Virus record (IMG/VR): IMGVR_UViG_3300032308_001403
Location: 1 to 35,018 of that record
Reading direction: 5' to 3' (one strand)
DNA length: 35,018 bases
DNA from: a virus
The notes beneath the pieces were generated by a model that searched no databases, was not told the DNA's origin, and saw only the letters and a program-made list of their open reading frames with translations. Made by a program: the position numbers and the translations under genes. Shown in pieces: positions 7,988 to 15,516 of the stretch. Position 1 is the first letter of the stretch, and each line of letters opens with the position of its first letter.

Positions 7988-9160
7988 TTATCTTATATAA
8001 ATAGGCATCGGGAAATCAACCAAAGAATCTCTTAACGAGTTAGCTTCTGCTGCTTTCTTTTCCATTTGCTTTTGTCTAGAAGTATCGTCAAATGTAGCTC
8101 TCAATTGTTCAATTAGAGCCGTTTTTTCCTGGTTTGCTTGGTCTATAAGGGTTTGGCCATTAAGAGTTGTTTCAGAGCCAGGAACAGGGATAGAATTGTA
8201 AACACCACGTATATTTCCCAATGTTTCTTTAGCAACTGAAAAAGCATAATCAAATACCCATTTTTTAGCTGGACCATTTATTTGATTATAAGTTACGATA
8301 CTAAAGGGGACGTTACTAACATTTGTTATAAGATTGTTTCTGCTATCTTTAACTGTAGACCCTCTTTCCGACTTTTTGATATATTCAAAAAATAAAGTTC
8401 TATCAGAAGGAGGTATAGGAAATATTCTTAATTTATTATTTTTTAATTCAAAAGTATATGCCGATCTACGTATCTGATCATTGAATTCAATTGCTTGAAC
8501 TTTTAGCACGTCAAAATAGATAGGCATTAACATAAAGTTAATACCGGGTGACATTTGCCCAAAACCAAACATATCCATCAAAGATTGTAAACTAGTACCA
8601 GTGCCGGCATATGGGTCAAAATATCTAACAATAGCGGGAGGAGCTTCAAAAAATATTCTTTTAATTTCTATTTCGTCTCCAAGTTGTACAACCATAGACT
8701 GACTGGCCCAAGCGTTTAAATCATAATTTTGTATACCGGCTTTTAATGCTAAGGAACCAGTGTAATAATTGATATTACCACCAGAACCCACTTCAGCTCC
8801 ATAAGATTGGGCCATTCTTATTATATTCCCTACATTGGGGTCTATTAGTCCTGTATTAAGATTTCCGGCACTCCCAGTTGGATTACCTTCTAAAGAAATA
8901 TAATTCTCTCTAATTTTGTATTCGTATAATTCTTTGCTATAAACTGTTACTGCGTCTTCTAAGGCAGCATAAAAGTTTATATCTTGCATTTCAACCTCCA
9001 TTATAGGATAACCTAATTTTCTGGCAGCAAAAGTAGCAAATCTAGGCCCATCTATTTGAAACTGGGTGTCTAAATCGTAATAAGCAAAAGGGGTATTACC
9101 GCTTATAGGTAAGCGGGGTACAGATTCATCGTAATATAGAATTTCAATCTGAGTACTCAC
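7988..9160 (-). CDS. 13: gp13-like neck protein (390 aa)
   Basis: The N-terminal part has NTPFAYYDLDTQFQIDG then AARKLGYPIMEVEMQDINFY, matching the T4 gp13 segment where a short helix precedes [20 protein letters not shown]. The C-terminal part (about residues 300-360) has KKWVFDYAFSVAKETLG and TTLNGQTLIDQANQEKTALI, closely matching T4 KDYATALAKELNGQI and [20 protein letters not shown]. T4 gp13 is a neck protein bound beneath the portal after packaging. It is longer than T4 (390 vs 309) owing to a Gly/Tyr-rich central insert. The start is GTG at 9160, 12 bases from an ATATTTATA motif. It is the first gene of the neck-fibre transcript, divergent from the plus-strand island. Confidence 0.8.
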   Translation of the reverse strand: MSTQIEILYYDESVPRLPISGNTPFAYYDLDTQFQIDGPRFATFAARKLGYPIMEVEMQDINFYAALEDAVTVYSKELYEYKIRENYISLEGNPTGSAGNLNTGLIDPNVGNIIRMAQSYGAEVGSGGNINYYTGSLALKAGIQNYDLNAWASQSMVVQLGDEIEIKRIFFEAPPAIVRYFDPYAGTGTSLQSLMDMFGFGQMSPGINFMLMPIYFDVLKVQAIEFNDQIRRSAYTFELKNNKLRIFPIPPSDRTLFFEYIKKSERGSTVKDSRNNLITNVSNVPFSIVTYNQINGPAKKWVFDYAFSVAKETLGNIRGVYNSIPVPGSETTLNGQTLIDQANQEKTALIEQLRATFDDTSRQKQMEKKAAEANSLRDSLVDFPMPIYIR

Positions 9161-9172
9161 AGTTTATTTATA

Positions 9173-9181
9173 TATAAATAT
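9173..9181 (-). promoter_or_regulatory. ATATTTATA motif upstream of the gp13-like gene
   Basis: Minus-strand ATATTTATA, 12 bases before the GTG at 9160. It is embedded in a larger palindrome (9165-9180, TATTTATATATAAATA), so direction cannot be read from this copy alone. Confidence 0.5.
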
Positions 9182-9218
9182 CGGAAAATATTCTTATAAT
9201 TTTTATTCTATAAACAAT

Positions 9219-9226
9219 ATATTTAT
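9219..9226 (+). promoter_or_regulatory. ATATTTAT motif on the plus strand before the 83-aa gene
   Basis: Plus-strand ATATATTTATTATAG closely resembles the minus-strand copy at 11661-11668. It lies 39 bases before the ATG at 9266. Because the motif flips with the only plus-strand genes, it supports a directional role. Confidence 0.5.
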
Positions 9227-9265
9227 TATAGTAAAGAGGTTTTATACAAATCGAAATTCAAATTT

Positions 9266-9517
9266 ATGAACGAGAAATTTAATCCGCAAGATAAAGTTAC
9301 GCTAGATATACCTCTATTTATAAGACTTTTAGAATACGCTAGAGAAGATGCAAAAACAGACATGGATTTGCATAATGTCACTGAAAATATAATAAAATTG
9401 AGTCAAAGTGGTCAAACACTCAGCATGAATAGCTATAATAAGATAGTTAAAAAAGAACCGCAAGAGAAGATACAGGAATGGACAAGATTCCAAAAACTTG
9501 CAAATATCATCAATTAA
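9266..9517 (+). CDS. Small conserved phage protein (83 aa)
   Basis: The family function is unknown. The segment LDIPLFIRLLEYAREDAKT then DMDLHNVTENIIKLS resembles a short protein I recall from other T4-like marine and Bacteroidota phages. It is mostly helical and charged, with no membrane segment. The end (RFQKLANIIN) closely resembles the end of the gp22-like scaffold (RWQKLAGIIK), which hints at a shared binding partner in head assembly. It is one of only two plus-strand genes, followed 59 bases later by phoH, so the pair probably shares a transcript. ATG start with an A/T-rich leader and no clear ribosome-binding site. Confidence 0.7.
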   Translation: MNEKFNPQDKVTLDIPLFIRLLEYAREDAKTDMDLHNVTENIIKLSQSGQTLSMNSYNKIVKKEPQEKIQEWTRFQKLANIIN

Positions 9518-9576
9518 TGGTGATTGTAACAATACCTTATTTTTTTAATATTTTTTACTGATTTTAAATTTAAATT

Positions 9577-10263
9577 ATGACGTCCAAAATACATACCGAC
9601 GATGTATACAATCAAAAGAAAATCCTGAAATCCCCAATAAAATTTAAAATAAGTTTAGATGAACCCCAAAAAGAAGTTGTAGAATTTATAAAAAGATATA
9701 AGATATCTCTTATTCTAGCTGACCCGGGTTGTGGTAAAACTACAATATCTATGTACCACGCTTTATCCGAACTTAGAAAGAAAAATAAAGAAAAAATAAT
9801 AATAACAAAACCTATAGTAGAAATAGGTACAAGTATAGGTTATCTACCGGGTCCACAAGCCGAAAAAATCGCATCTTATATGGAAAGTTACGAAACGATC
9901 ATCGATAAGATTGTAGGTATTCCTGAGAAAGAAAAACTCTTTAGAGAAGAGAAAATAATATTTAAACCAATACAGTATGTAAGAGGTAACAACTTTGAAG
10001 ATGCTATAATCATATTTGACGAAGCACAAGGGTGTTCTTTACATGAAATTATTTCTTTTGTTACTAGAGTTAGTGATAGTTCAGATTTAATAGTATTGGC
10101 TGATCCATATCAATCCGACATTAAAAAATCTGGTATATTTGACTTTATTAAAATAGTTAATAAAATCGATGAGATAGGAGTTAGACATTTAGATGAGTCC
10201 TTCCAAAAAAGATCCGCTCTCATACAGAAATTATACAAAGAATATAAGAATTACATTTCTTAA
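9577..10263 (+). CDS. phoH: PhoH-like P-loop ATPase (228 aa)
   Basis: Walker A is ADPGCGKTTIS (residues 48-58). Walker B is IIIFDEAQ (144-151). Between them are the PhoH hallmarks ITKPIVEIGTSIGYLPG, the counterpart of TRPAVEAGEKLGFLPG, and IQYVRGNNFEDA. After Walker B, FVTRVSDSSDLIVLADPYQ matches the family LTRIG...TGDxxQ motif. PhoH-like proteins are ATPases common in marine T4-like phages; some are linked to phosphate stress or RNA metabolism, but the phage role is not settled. The length is close to the ATPase core alone, with no extra RNA-binding domain visible. The stop codon overlaps the stop of the convergent homing endonuclease gene by three bases in a shared TTAA. Confidence 0.9.
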   Translation: MTSKIHTDDVYNQKKILKSPIKFKISLDEPQKEVVEFIKRYKISLILADPGCGKTTISMYHALSELRKKNKEKIIITKPIVEIGTSIGYLPGPQAEKIASYMESYETIIDKIVGIPEKEKLFREEKIIFKPIQYVRGNNFEDAIIIFDEAQGCSLHEIISFVTRVSDSSDLIVLADPYQSDIKKSGIFDFIKIVNKIDEIGVRHLDESFQKRSALIQKLYKEYKNYIS

Positions 10264-11636
10264 TTACAGAATTCATATTTTAAATTACCGGAGTCCCATA
10301 CTCTGAAATACCCTCTTTCTGTCATTATTTGGTATTCAGTTTTTTCTTTGTCATATCCTTCTTTTATAAGTTTATGTTTTGTAAACATATATCGATTAAA
10401 CTTATGATTTGATTTAACATAAAAATAACCGGGTTCTGTATATCCAATAAATTCCATTTTTAAATTTTTATATAAATTTCCCAGACTCCAATCTCTATTA
10501 GCATAAGACATAATATATTTTGGATTGTATTTTTTAATAAAAAATTGATACATTTTTGTGGCACCCCCCACAACTATTGTTTCTTTTTTGGTGCAAAATC
10601 TAGCTAATTCATAATTGTCTTCTATATGTGATAATCCCGTAGCCTTTCTTAATTTAGAAAATGTCATAACTGAAACTAGCTCATTATTGTAAAATAAACC
10701 TATTCTTGTTTTTGCAACGGTGCTACCTTGTAAATGGTTTTGATTTAAAAATATATTAGATTCTAAAGACGATATTTCTTTTATTTCACATTTTCTAGCA
10801 TATATTTTATTTTCTATTAATCCTAGTATTGATTTTAAATTAGATAAAATTATATTTTTTTTCTTCATATAATCACATTCCCATATATGTATTAACCGTA
10901 TTCCTTTTTGTTGACATTCTTCTGTCTTTTTTTTATGAAAATTTTTTTTCTTGAATAAATCACTATGAAATCTATTTCCATTAAATTCTATAGCTATTTT
11001 TAAATCTGGTAAAAAAATATCTAATTCTAAACCTGAAAGAATATTTCTATCAGATTGAACTATATTTTTGACACCTAATGTTTTCAGATATTCTACTATT
11101 TCTTTTTCGGGATTTGAAGGACCTGGGTTAAAAAATACACCATTTTCTTCTATTCTTTTAATAGCTGATTTTCTCATTTTTTCTTTTTGTTCTGGAGTGT
11201 TATACCTATATCCCGGTTTATTATTATTGTGTCCAGAAATCATTAATCTAGAATATTGCACATCTCCCTTATCATTTTTACCATTTTTAATCAATTCGAC
11301 TTTAGCTCCACAACCACAGCTACACACTGGATGTACTCCATTAAAAAAATATTTTATAAAATAATCTTTCCAATCAAACTCGTGTTTTCTTAAATGATGC
11401 ATTAAATGTCTATGAGATAAAAGAGATGAATTACATATTTGACATACAATTCCACTTACTTTTGTTTTTTCTACGTGTGTTAAATATTTTTTTCTAAATT
11501 CCCCATATTTTTCTGCATATTCATTCGAACTTATTTTATTATGTTTGTGTTGCAAATGACTCGGCATTCCACTTGCCGGTATGTCTTGTTTACAAATTCG
11601 ACAATTTATTATTGTGTTATCTTTTATTCTTTTCAT
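10260..11636 (-). CDS. Free-standing Vsr/EDxHD-type homing endonuclease with zinc fingers
   Basis: Domains in order: a C2H2-like finger (C12, C15, H27, H30/H32), a second finger (C65, C68, H81, H85), a Cys cluster (CSCGC, 105-109), then a Vsr-like nuclease core. The core has E179, D206 in LELDIFLPDLKIAIEFNG, E217, H224 and a closing HIWECDY (250-256), matching the EDxHD homing endonuclease pattern. The last roughly 170 residues (NQNHLQGSTVAKTRIGLFYN, LARFCTKKE, IMSYANRDWSLGNLYKN) are a domain often fused to phage homing nucleases. It is inserted just after gp23 and its terminator, with its own ATATTTAT motif. It is very A+T-rich (10861-10920 has 17 G+C of 60), unlike gp23. A selfish mobile gene is the best reading. 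Confidence 0.85.
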   Translation of the reverse strand: MKRIKDNTIINCRICKQDIPASGMPSHLQHKHNKISSNEYAEKYGEFRKKYLTHVEKTKVSGIVCQICNSSLLSHRHLMHHLRKHEFDWKDYFIKYFFNGVHPVCSCGCGAKVELIKNGKNDKGDVQYSRLMISGHNNNKPGYRYNTPEQKEKMRKSAIKRIEENGVFFNPGPSNPEKEIVEYLKTLGVKNIVQSDRNILSGLELDIFLPDLKIAIEFNGNRFHSDLFKKKNFHKKKTEECQQKGIRLIHIWECDYMKKKNIILSNLKSILGLIENKIYARKCEIKEISSLESNIFLNQNHLQGSTVAKTRIGLFYNNELVSVMTFSKLRKATGLSHIEDNYELARFCTKKETIVVGGATKMYQFFIKKYNPKYIMSYANRDWSLGNLYKNLKMEFIGYTEPGYFYVKSNHKFNRYMFTKHKLIKEGYDKEKTEYQIMTERGYFRVWDSGNLKYEFCN

Positions 11637-11660
11637 GCTAAAAAAATGTTTATTCCTATA

Positions 11661-11668
11661 ATAAATAT
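11661..11668 (-). promoter_or_regulatory. ATATTTAT motif upstream of the homing endonuclease
   Basis: Minus-strand ATATATTTATTATAGG, 24 bases before the ATG at 11636 and just beyond the gp23 terminator, so the endonuclease may have its own transcript. Confidence 0.5.
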
Positions 11669-11681
11669 ATAAAAAATGAAT

Positions 11682-11715
11682 AAAAAAAGACCAACTAATT
11701 AAAGTTGGTCTTTTT
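11682..11715 (-). terminator. Strong intrinsic terminator after gp23
   Basis: A 13-bp perfect stem (11684-11696 with 11703-11715; core AGACCAACT / AGTTGGTCT) has a six-base loop and a run of T on either strand. It lies 22 bases past the gp23 stop codon in the gene direction. It can work both ways, but the position fits ending the capsid transcript. Confidence 0.88.
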
Positions 11716-11736
11716 ATTATCCTATAATTATATTAA

Positions 11737-13386
11737 TTACAGTACTGTGTTCAGATCGGCTACTTCAACTATACCGAAAAATTCAGGACGCAACATCTTT
11801 TTAGCATATCGTGTCATTAAACCTTTCCGAGGAGTGAAGCTATTAGGATCATAAACAAGTGGAGTCATGATCAGCGGAATATAAGGACAGAATGCAGCTC
11901 CGGTTTCAAGGAATTGACTTCCTTTATAAGCCATGAGGATCATGTTCTCTGTCATGTACGGGTTAACATACACTTTATAGCGGCTGTTCAATTGACCGGC
12001 TTTGTGAGAGCCCATTGCGAATTCTTCTTTAGAACCGTCTGTATCAGCAGCATATCCAGGGATAGACTCGATGATAGTAGCGATAGAAGGAGAAGTCATC
12101 AATACGTTGGCTTGACCACGCAAAGTCTTCTTGTGAATAGTACGTGCAACGCTTTGGATCTTAGTACCCAAAGTAGCGAACCACTGACCTTGAGTGTTGT
12201 AGTATCCACCAGAACCAGCAGCAAGGGTGCTGAAAGTATTGGTATTGGCGTTGAAGAATACGTTAGATTGTGCAGACCATACGGATACGGTGTTAGCATT
12301 TTCAATCAACATATCGATAATTTCCAGATCGATTTCAAGAGAGATGTACTCGCTCAAAGTGCTAGTCAGTTCAGCCTCAGCATCCAGAGACTGGTATGCA
12401 TTAAGGTCTTGGCTGAATTCCGGAGTCCATTGTGCTTTTAACTTTTTAGTTTTAGCAACAACAGCTTCAGAACGCAATTCAACGTTAATCTCAGGGATAG
12501 CAGCACTACCGGTTAAAGGAGTAGCCATTCTATCTTCGAAATCACCACGGCTGTTATCTCTTGGTTGTACACTAAAGTATACAGTACCGGAGATAGAGGC
12601 ACTAGTGGCAAGAGTAGCAGATGCACTTACAACGAAAGACAATGTATCGTTTAATGGGTTGTAGGTGGTAAATTCTGCAAAGGTTACAGCTTCATTCAAG
12701 CTTGATCCAGTCAGTACGAATGAACGTACACCGTTAGTATCCAAGCTAGGGAGAGTTAAAGAAGCAGTAGGTAAGCTAAGAACACGCAAAGTACTAGCTG
12801 CAATAGAAGCACTATAAGTACTGTTAAAGTTAACTGCAGAATAAGAAGCAGTGGTCAAAGTAAAACGACCAGAACCGTTAAGATGGTTGCTAGAGAATCC
12901 AAAACGACCAGATCCATATAAACCTCCAGTTGGGTCAACGTTTTTAACGTTAGTTGTTCCGTACATACTATCGTTTACGTTGAAACGGCTAGTAGCACCA
13001 CCACTAATGAAAGGATTTTGTGATCCGTATTTAAATTCTAGGAAGAACACCAGACCGGCAGGAAGGGTCATTGGTTGTACGCTAACAAATTGCTTGGCGG
13101 ATACGTCAGCAAAAATCTTACGTACTAAAGGCAAGGCAACGCCAGCCCATTGATCACCAGTACCAACGGTAAAACTACCACCAGTACCAGTTTGTGAAGC
13201 TTCAAGAACAAGTTCTTTAGCTTGGTTTTCAAGAATGATAGCCATTCTTTCTTTTCCGTATGCGGAGTCAGTAAGGTCTTTACCTTCTAACAATCCACTC
13301 TTTTCCCATTTTTTAACGAGACGTTGTGCCTCGGACATCATGGAATGATACGGGTTGGATGATTCTAAAAGTGATTGAACATTCAT
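11737..13386 (-). CDS. 23: gp23-like major capsid protein (549 aa)
   Basis: The N-terminal 65 residues form the gp23 prohead region: LVKKWEKSGLLEG (24-35) and MAIILENQAKELVLEAS. The mature part opens with WAGVALPLVRKIF (80-92) and VSVQPMTLPAGLVFFLEFKYG (two halves around residue 104), hallmark T4 gp23 segments. T4 gp23 is cut by gp21 after an (L/I)xE site near residue 65; here E62 (VLE) or E53 (ILE) are candidates. Length is close to the 521 of T4. It contains a Ser/Thr-rich insert around residues 140-290. Base composition is visibly richer in G+C than neighbours (12001-12060: 27 of 60), as expected for a very highly expressed gene. It follows gp22 and ends at a strong terminator. Confidence 0.95.
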   Translation of the reverse strand: MNVQSLLESSNPYHSMMSEAQRLVKKWEKSGLLEGKDLTDSAYGKERMAIILENQAKELVLEASQTGTGGSFTVGTGDQWAGVALPLVRKIFADVSAKQFVSVQPMTLPAGLVFFLEFKYGSQNPFISGGATSRFNVNDSMYGTTNVKNVDPTGGLYGSGRFGFSSNHLNGSGRFTLTTASYSAVNFNSTYSASIAASTLRVLSLPTASLTLPSLDTNGVRSFVLTGSSLNEAVTFAEFTTYNPLNDTLSFVVSASATLATSASISGTVYFSVQPRDNSRGDFEDRMATPLTGSAAIPEINVELRSEAVVAKTKKLKAQWTPEFSQDLNAYQSLDAEAELTSTLSEYISLEIDLEIIDMLIENANTVSVWSAQSNVFFNANTNTFSTLAAGSGGYYNTQGQWFATLGTKIQSVARTIHKKTLRGQANVLMTSPSIATIIESIPGYAADTDGSKEEFAMGSHKAGQLNSRYKVYVNPYMTENMILMAYKGSQFLETGAAFCPYIPLIMTPLVYDPNSFTPRKGLMTRYAKKMLRPEFFGIVEVADLNTVL

Positions 13387-13413
13387 TTTTTTTTGTTTTT
13401 GTTTTTTATTTTT
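13387..13413 (-). promoter_or_regulatory. G-free A-rich leader directly before the gp23 start codon
   Basis: The 27 bases between the gp22 stop and the gp23 ATG are almost all A on the coding strand, with a few C and T and no G. There is no Shine-Dalgarno. A-rich unstructured leaders raise translation in Bacteroidota, which fits the most abundant virion protein. Confidence 0.5.
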
Positions 13414-14709
13414 TTATTTTATGATTCCAGCTAATTTTTGCCATCTTGCAACTGTTGCATCTCCTTCTGTGATTATCTTACCTTTATTGGTAGATGTACC
13501 AGCAGATTTAGAAGCATAAGATCTTACTCCGAAAGACTCTTTAAGATTACTAGGTTTAGTAGTTTTCTTAACAACAAAAGTTTCATTCAAAGCTTCGTAA
13601 ACAAGTTTAGCTTCTTTAGTTGTTTTAACCTTGTCAAAAGCAGACATCACTTTTATTTTTTGTGATTCACTCAGATCAAGATTTTTCAAAATCTTATTGA
13701 AATACAGCAATTTAGCATTAATTAAATTGGTTTCATTAATTTTCTTAACTAAGGTTTTAACTTGTTTTCTAGTTTCTTGTAACTCTTCCATTGCTGATTT
13801 GTTACTAGGAATTGTAGAATACCCTGTTTTTTCATACTTACCACCTGGTCCTACTGATTTAGGAGAAAGCTCGTCATCGTAGAATTTCTTCAGTTTTTTA
13901 AGTTTGTCTTTACCAACTGAGGCAATTTTTTTCATGAGGTCTTTAGGGTCAACTGCTTCTTCCATATCTTCTTCGTCGATATTGTAGCTTTCGTCTTCCA
14001 TTTCCTCATCGTCTTCTTGCTTTTTCTTTTCGTCTAACTCATCATTCATTTCAGCTAATAGAGCTTCGAGATCGAGTTCTTCTTCCATTGCATCTGGATC
14101 ATTTTCAGGATCGTTATCACCGTCTGCTTGGTTTTTTTTCATTTCTTTAAACCAAGATTTTTCACCTTTTGCACTTTTTGTAGAAGGAGTTTCTCTTTCA
14201 TCGTACTCGTTAACTTCATCTTCATCTTCTTCGTCTTTTTCTTGAAGATCTTTTCTTTTGTTAGAATGAGAAGCTTTTTGGGGAATCTCGTAGTAAGTGT
14301 CATCGCTATCCTCTGCATTGTCTACATGGGGATTTTTTCTTTCTTTGTACTCATCTACTTTTTCGTCCTCATCTTCTTCGTCTTCCATTTCAGCTAAAAT
14401 AGCATCAATATCGAGAGACTCGTCAGTAGATTCTTCTTCATCAGACTCTTCTTCTGATTCTTCATCTTCTGATTCTTCTTTCTCATGATCCATTTTAGAT
14501 TTCTTGGATTTACGAGCTTCGAATTCAAATTCTTCATTTTTTTCATCTTCGTCATCCATGTCATCAGCCTCTTCTTGCAATTTGGCGCTCAACATTGACT
14601 TCAATTTTGAATCAAAAGTTTCATTCAAACTCGCTTTTGCATTTTCGATAGCCATTTTCTTAATGACATCAGCGTCTGCAATAACGTCTTTCAAAAAGTC
14701 GTTTTTCAT
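13414..14709 (-). CDS. 22: gp22-like prohead core scaffold (431 aa)
   Basis: No enzyme motif. Residues about 45-260 are extremely rich in Glu, Asp, Lys and Ser (runs such as EESEDEESEEESDEEESTDE), and the C-terminal half is helical (METRKQVKTLVKKI-like and LLYFNKILKNLDLSESQKIK). It ends VARWQKLAGIIK. Position between the gp21 protease and gp23 capsid genes is the T4 position of gp22, the main core scaffold protein that gp21 degrades. It is longer than T4 gp22 (269), mainly through the acidic repeats. The start is ATG at 14709, after a 157-base leader region holding a hairpin and an ATATTTAT motif. The call rests on gene order, composition and the C-terminal motif. Confidence 0.78.
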   Translation of the reverse strand: MKNDFLKDVIADADVIKKMAIENAKASLNETFDSKLKSMLSAKLQEEADDMDDEDEKNEEFEFEARKSKKSKMDHEKEESEDEESEEESDEEESTDESLDIDAILAEMEDEEDEDEKVDEYKERKNPHVDNAEDSDDTYYEIPQKASHSNKRKDLQEKDEEDEDEVNEYDERETPSTKSAKGEKSWFKEMKKNQADGDNDPENDPDAMEEELDLEALLAEMNDELDEKKKQEDDEEMEDESYNIDEEDMEEAVDPKDLMKKIASVGKDKLKKLKKFYDDELSPKSVGPGGKYEKTGYSTIPSNKSAMEELQETRKQVKTLVKKINETNLINAKLLYFNKILKNLDLSESQKIKVMSAFDKVKTTKEAKLVYEALNETFVVKKTTKPSNLKESFGVRSYASKSAGTSTNKGKIITEGDATVARWQKLAGIIK

Positions 14710-14780
14710 TTTTTCCTTAAATTTTTTACGGGATTTGCTTTTATTCAGAAAAGCAATGTGAATATTTTCTAATAGAATAA

Positions 14781-14799
14781 ACTTCTTATGATAAGAAGT
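14781..14799 (-). other. Inverted repeat in the gp22 leader (hairpin)
   Basis: ACTTCTTATCATAAGAAGT forms an eight-base-pair perfect stem with a three-base loop. It lies 20 bases downstream of the ATATTTAT motif and 71 bases before the gp22 ATG, so it would sit at the 5' end of the gp22-gp23 mRNA. It may stabilise the message, or weakly terminate transcripts arriving from gp21 (a short T-rich stretch follows). Confidence 0.45.
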
Positions 14800-14818
14800 A
14801 TTGATGGGTTCTATAACA

Positions 14819-14826
14819 ATAAATAT
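14819..14826 (-). promoter_or_regulatory. ATATTTAT motif upstream of gp22
   Basis: Minus-strand GTATATTTATTGTTATAG in the largest gap of the window, 109 bases before the gp22 ATG. It implies a separate gp22-gp23 transcript with an unusually long leader. Confidence 0.45.
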
Positions 14827-14866
14827 ACGAAGATATATTAAAAAATAATAAATTCAAAAAATAATA

Positions 14867-15511
14867 TTAATTATTTTCCATAACGCAGCTACAAACGCCA
14901 CTATTATTACAAATAATTTCTCTTATTATTTCGTCTATTTTTGAATATTTGTAATATTGTTGCCCATCGGCGCTTTCATTTAACCCTATAGGTTTCATAT
15001 TAGATCCTTGCGTAGATTCAAATGAAACTAGATCCCAAGTAAGAAGATTAAAATCATCATTTACTTTTACTGAACCATCACCTAGGTCTTCTGTACTACC
15101 CATACCACGAGAACTTATACCAACTGGTATACCTCTTTTTAAGAGACCAGCTGCTATTCTACCGGCTGGGAATTCAGGCCCATCTAATATCTCTACATCA
15201 CCATATACTTCGTTACCTTTCCAATATATTTCTTTTATGTTATGAGAAACATTTTTAAGATTTACCACGGGTGAATCATCGTGATCTAGTTCTCCTAATG
15301 CACGATTACTCCTAACCATAGTATCAATATACTTTTTTATTTCTCTTTCAAGAATAGGTTTGGGGTAAATTCTTTTATTTCTGTTTTCTGAGTCAGCACG
15401 TTGTAATAAGACGTTTCTTATAATCATCGGTCCACCACCTTGTCCTATAGCTTCATTAATCTGCTGTGGCGATAGTTTTAACTCAAAATATTCATATAAT
15501 GGTTGATTCAT
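14867..15511 (-). CDS. 21: gp21-like prohead core protease (214 aa)
   Basis: Serine protease of the T4 gp21 type (MEROPS S77). Visible hallmarks: LLQRADSENRNKRIYPK (35-51), LGELDHDDSPVVNL with H77 in the histidine position, VSHNIKEIYWKGNEVYGDVE (88-107), GRIAAGLLKRGIPVGISSRG with S133/S134 in the nucleophile position, and NLLTWDLVSFEST. Length equals the T4 enzyme (212). In T4 it sits in the prohead core, is activated on assembly, and cuts scaffold, capsid and internal proteins after (L/I)xE before destroying itself. It lies between the large head-cluster gene and gp22, as in T4. The Cys-containing C-terminus (CNNSGVCSCV) may be its own addition. Confidence 0.92.
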   Translation of the reverse strand: MNQPLYEYFELKLSPQQINEAIGQGGGPMIIRNVLLQRADSENRNKRIYPKPILEREIKKYIDTMVRSNRALGELDHDDSPVVNLKNVSHNIKEIYWKGNEVYGDVEILDGPEFPAGRIAAGLLKRGIPVGISSRGMGSTEDLGDGSVKVNDDFNLLTWDLVSFESTQGSNMKPIGLNESADGQQYYKYSKIDEIIREIICNNSGVCSCVMENN

Positions 15512-15516
15512 ATTAA

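Noticed and set aside
9165-9180. TATAAATA boxes as plain T4 late promoters
   Set aside because: Most copies of TATAAATA point away from the genes they precede, so they would drive antisense RNA. The gene-direction form ATATTTAT is the consistent one; both readings coincide only in palindromic copies.
9498-9560. Hairpin plus T-run after the 83-residue gene as a terminator
   Set aside because: The stem is short with a G-T pair and the T-run begins about 15 bases later, so it is too weak to call; phoH probably shares the transcript.
12227-12664. Long plus-strand open frame (145 codons) opposite gp23
   Set aside because: It is the antisense shadow of a strongly supported capsid gene. The protein is low quality (Ser/Val-rich without pattern) and no start signal precedes it.
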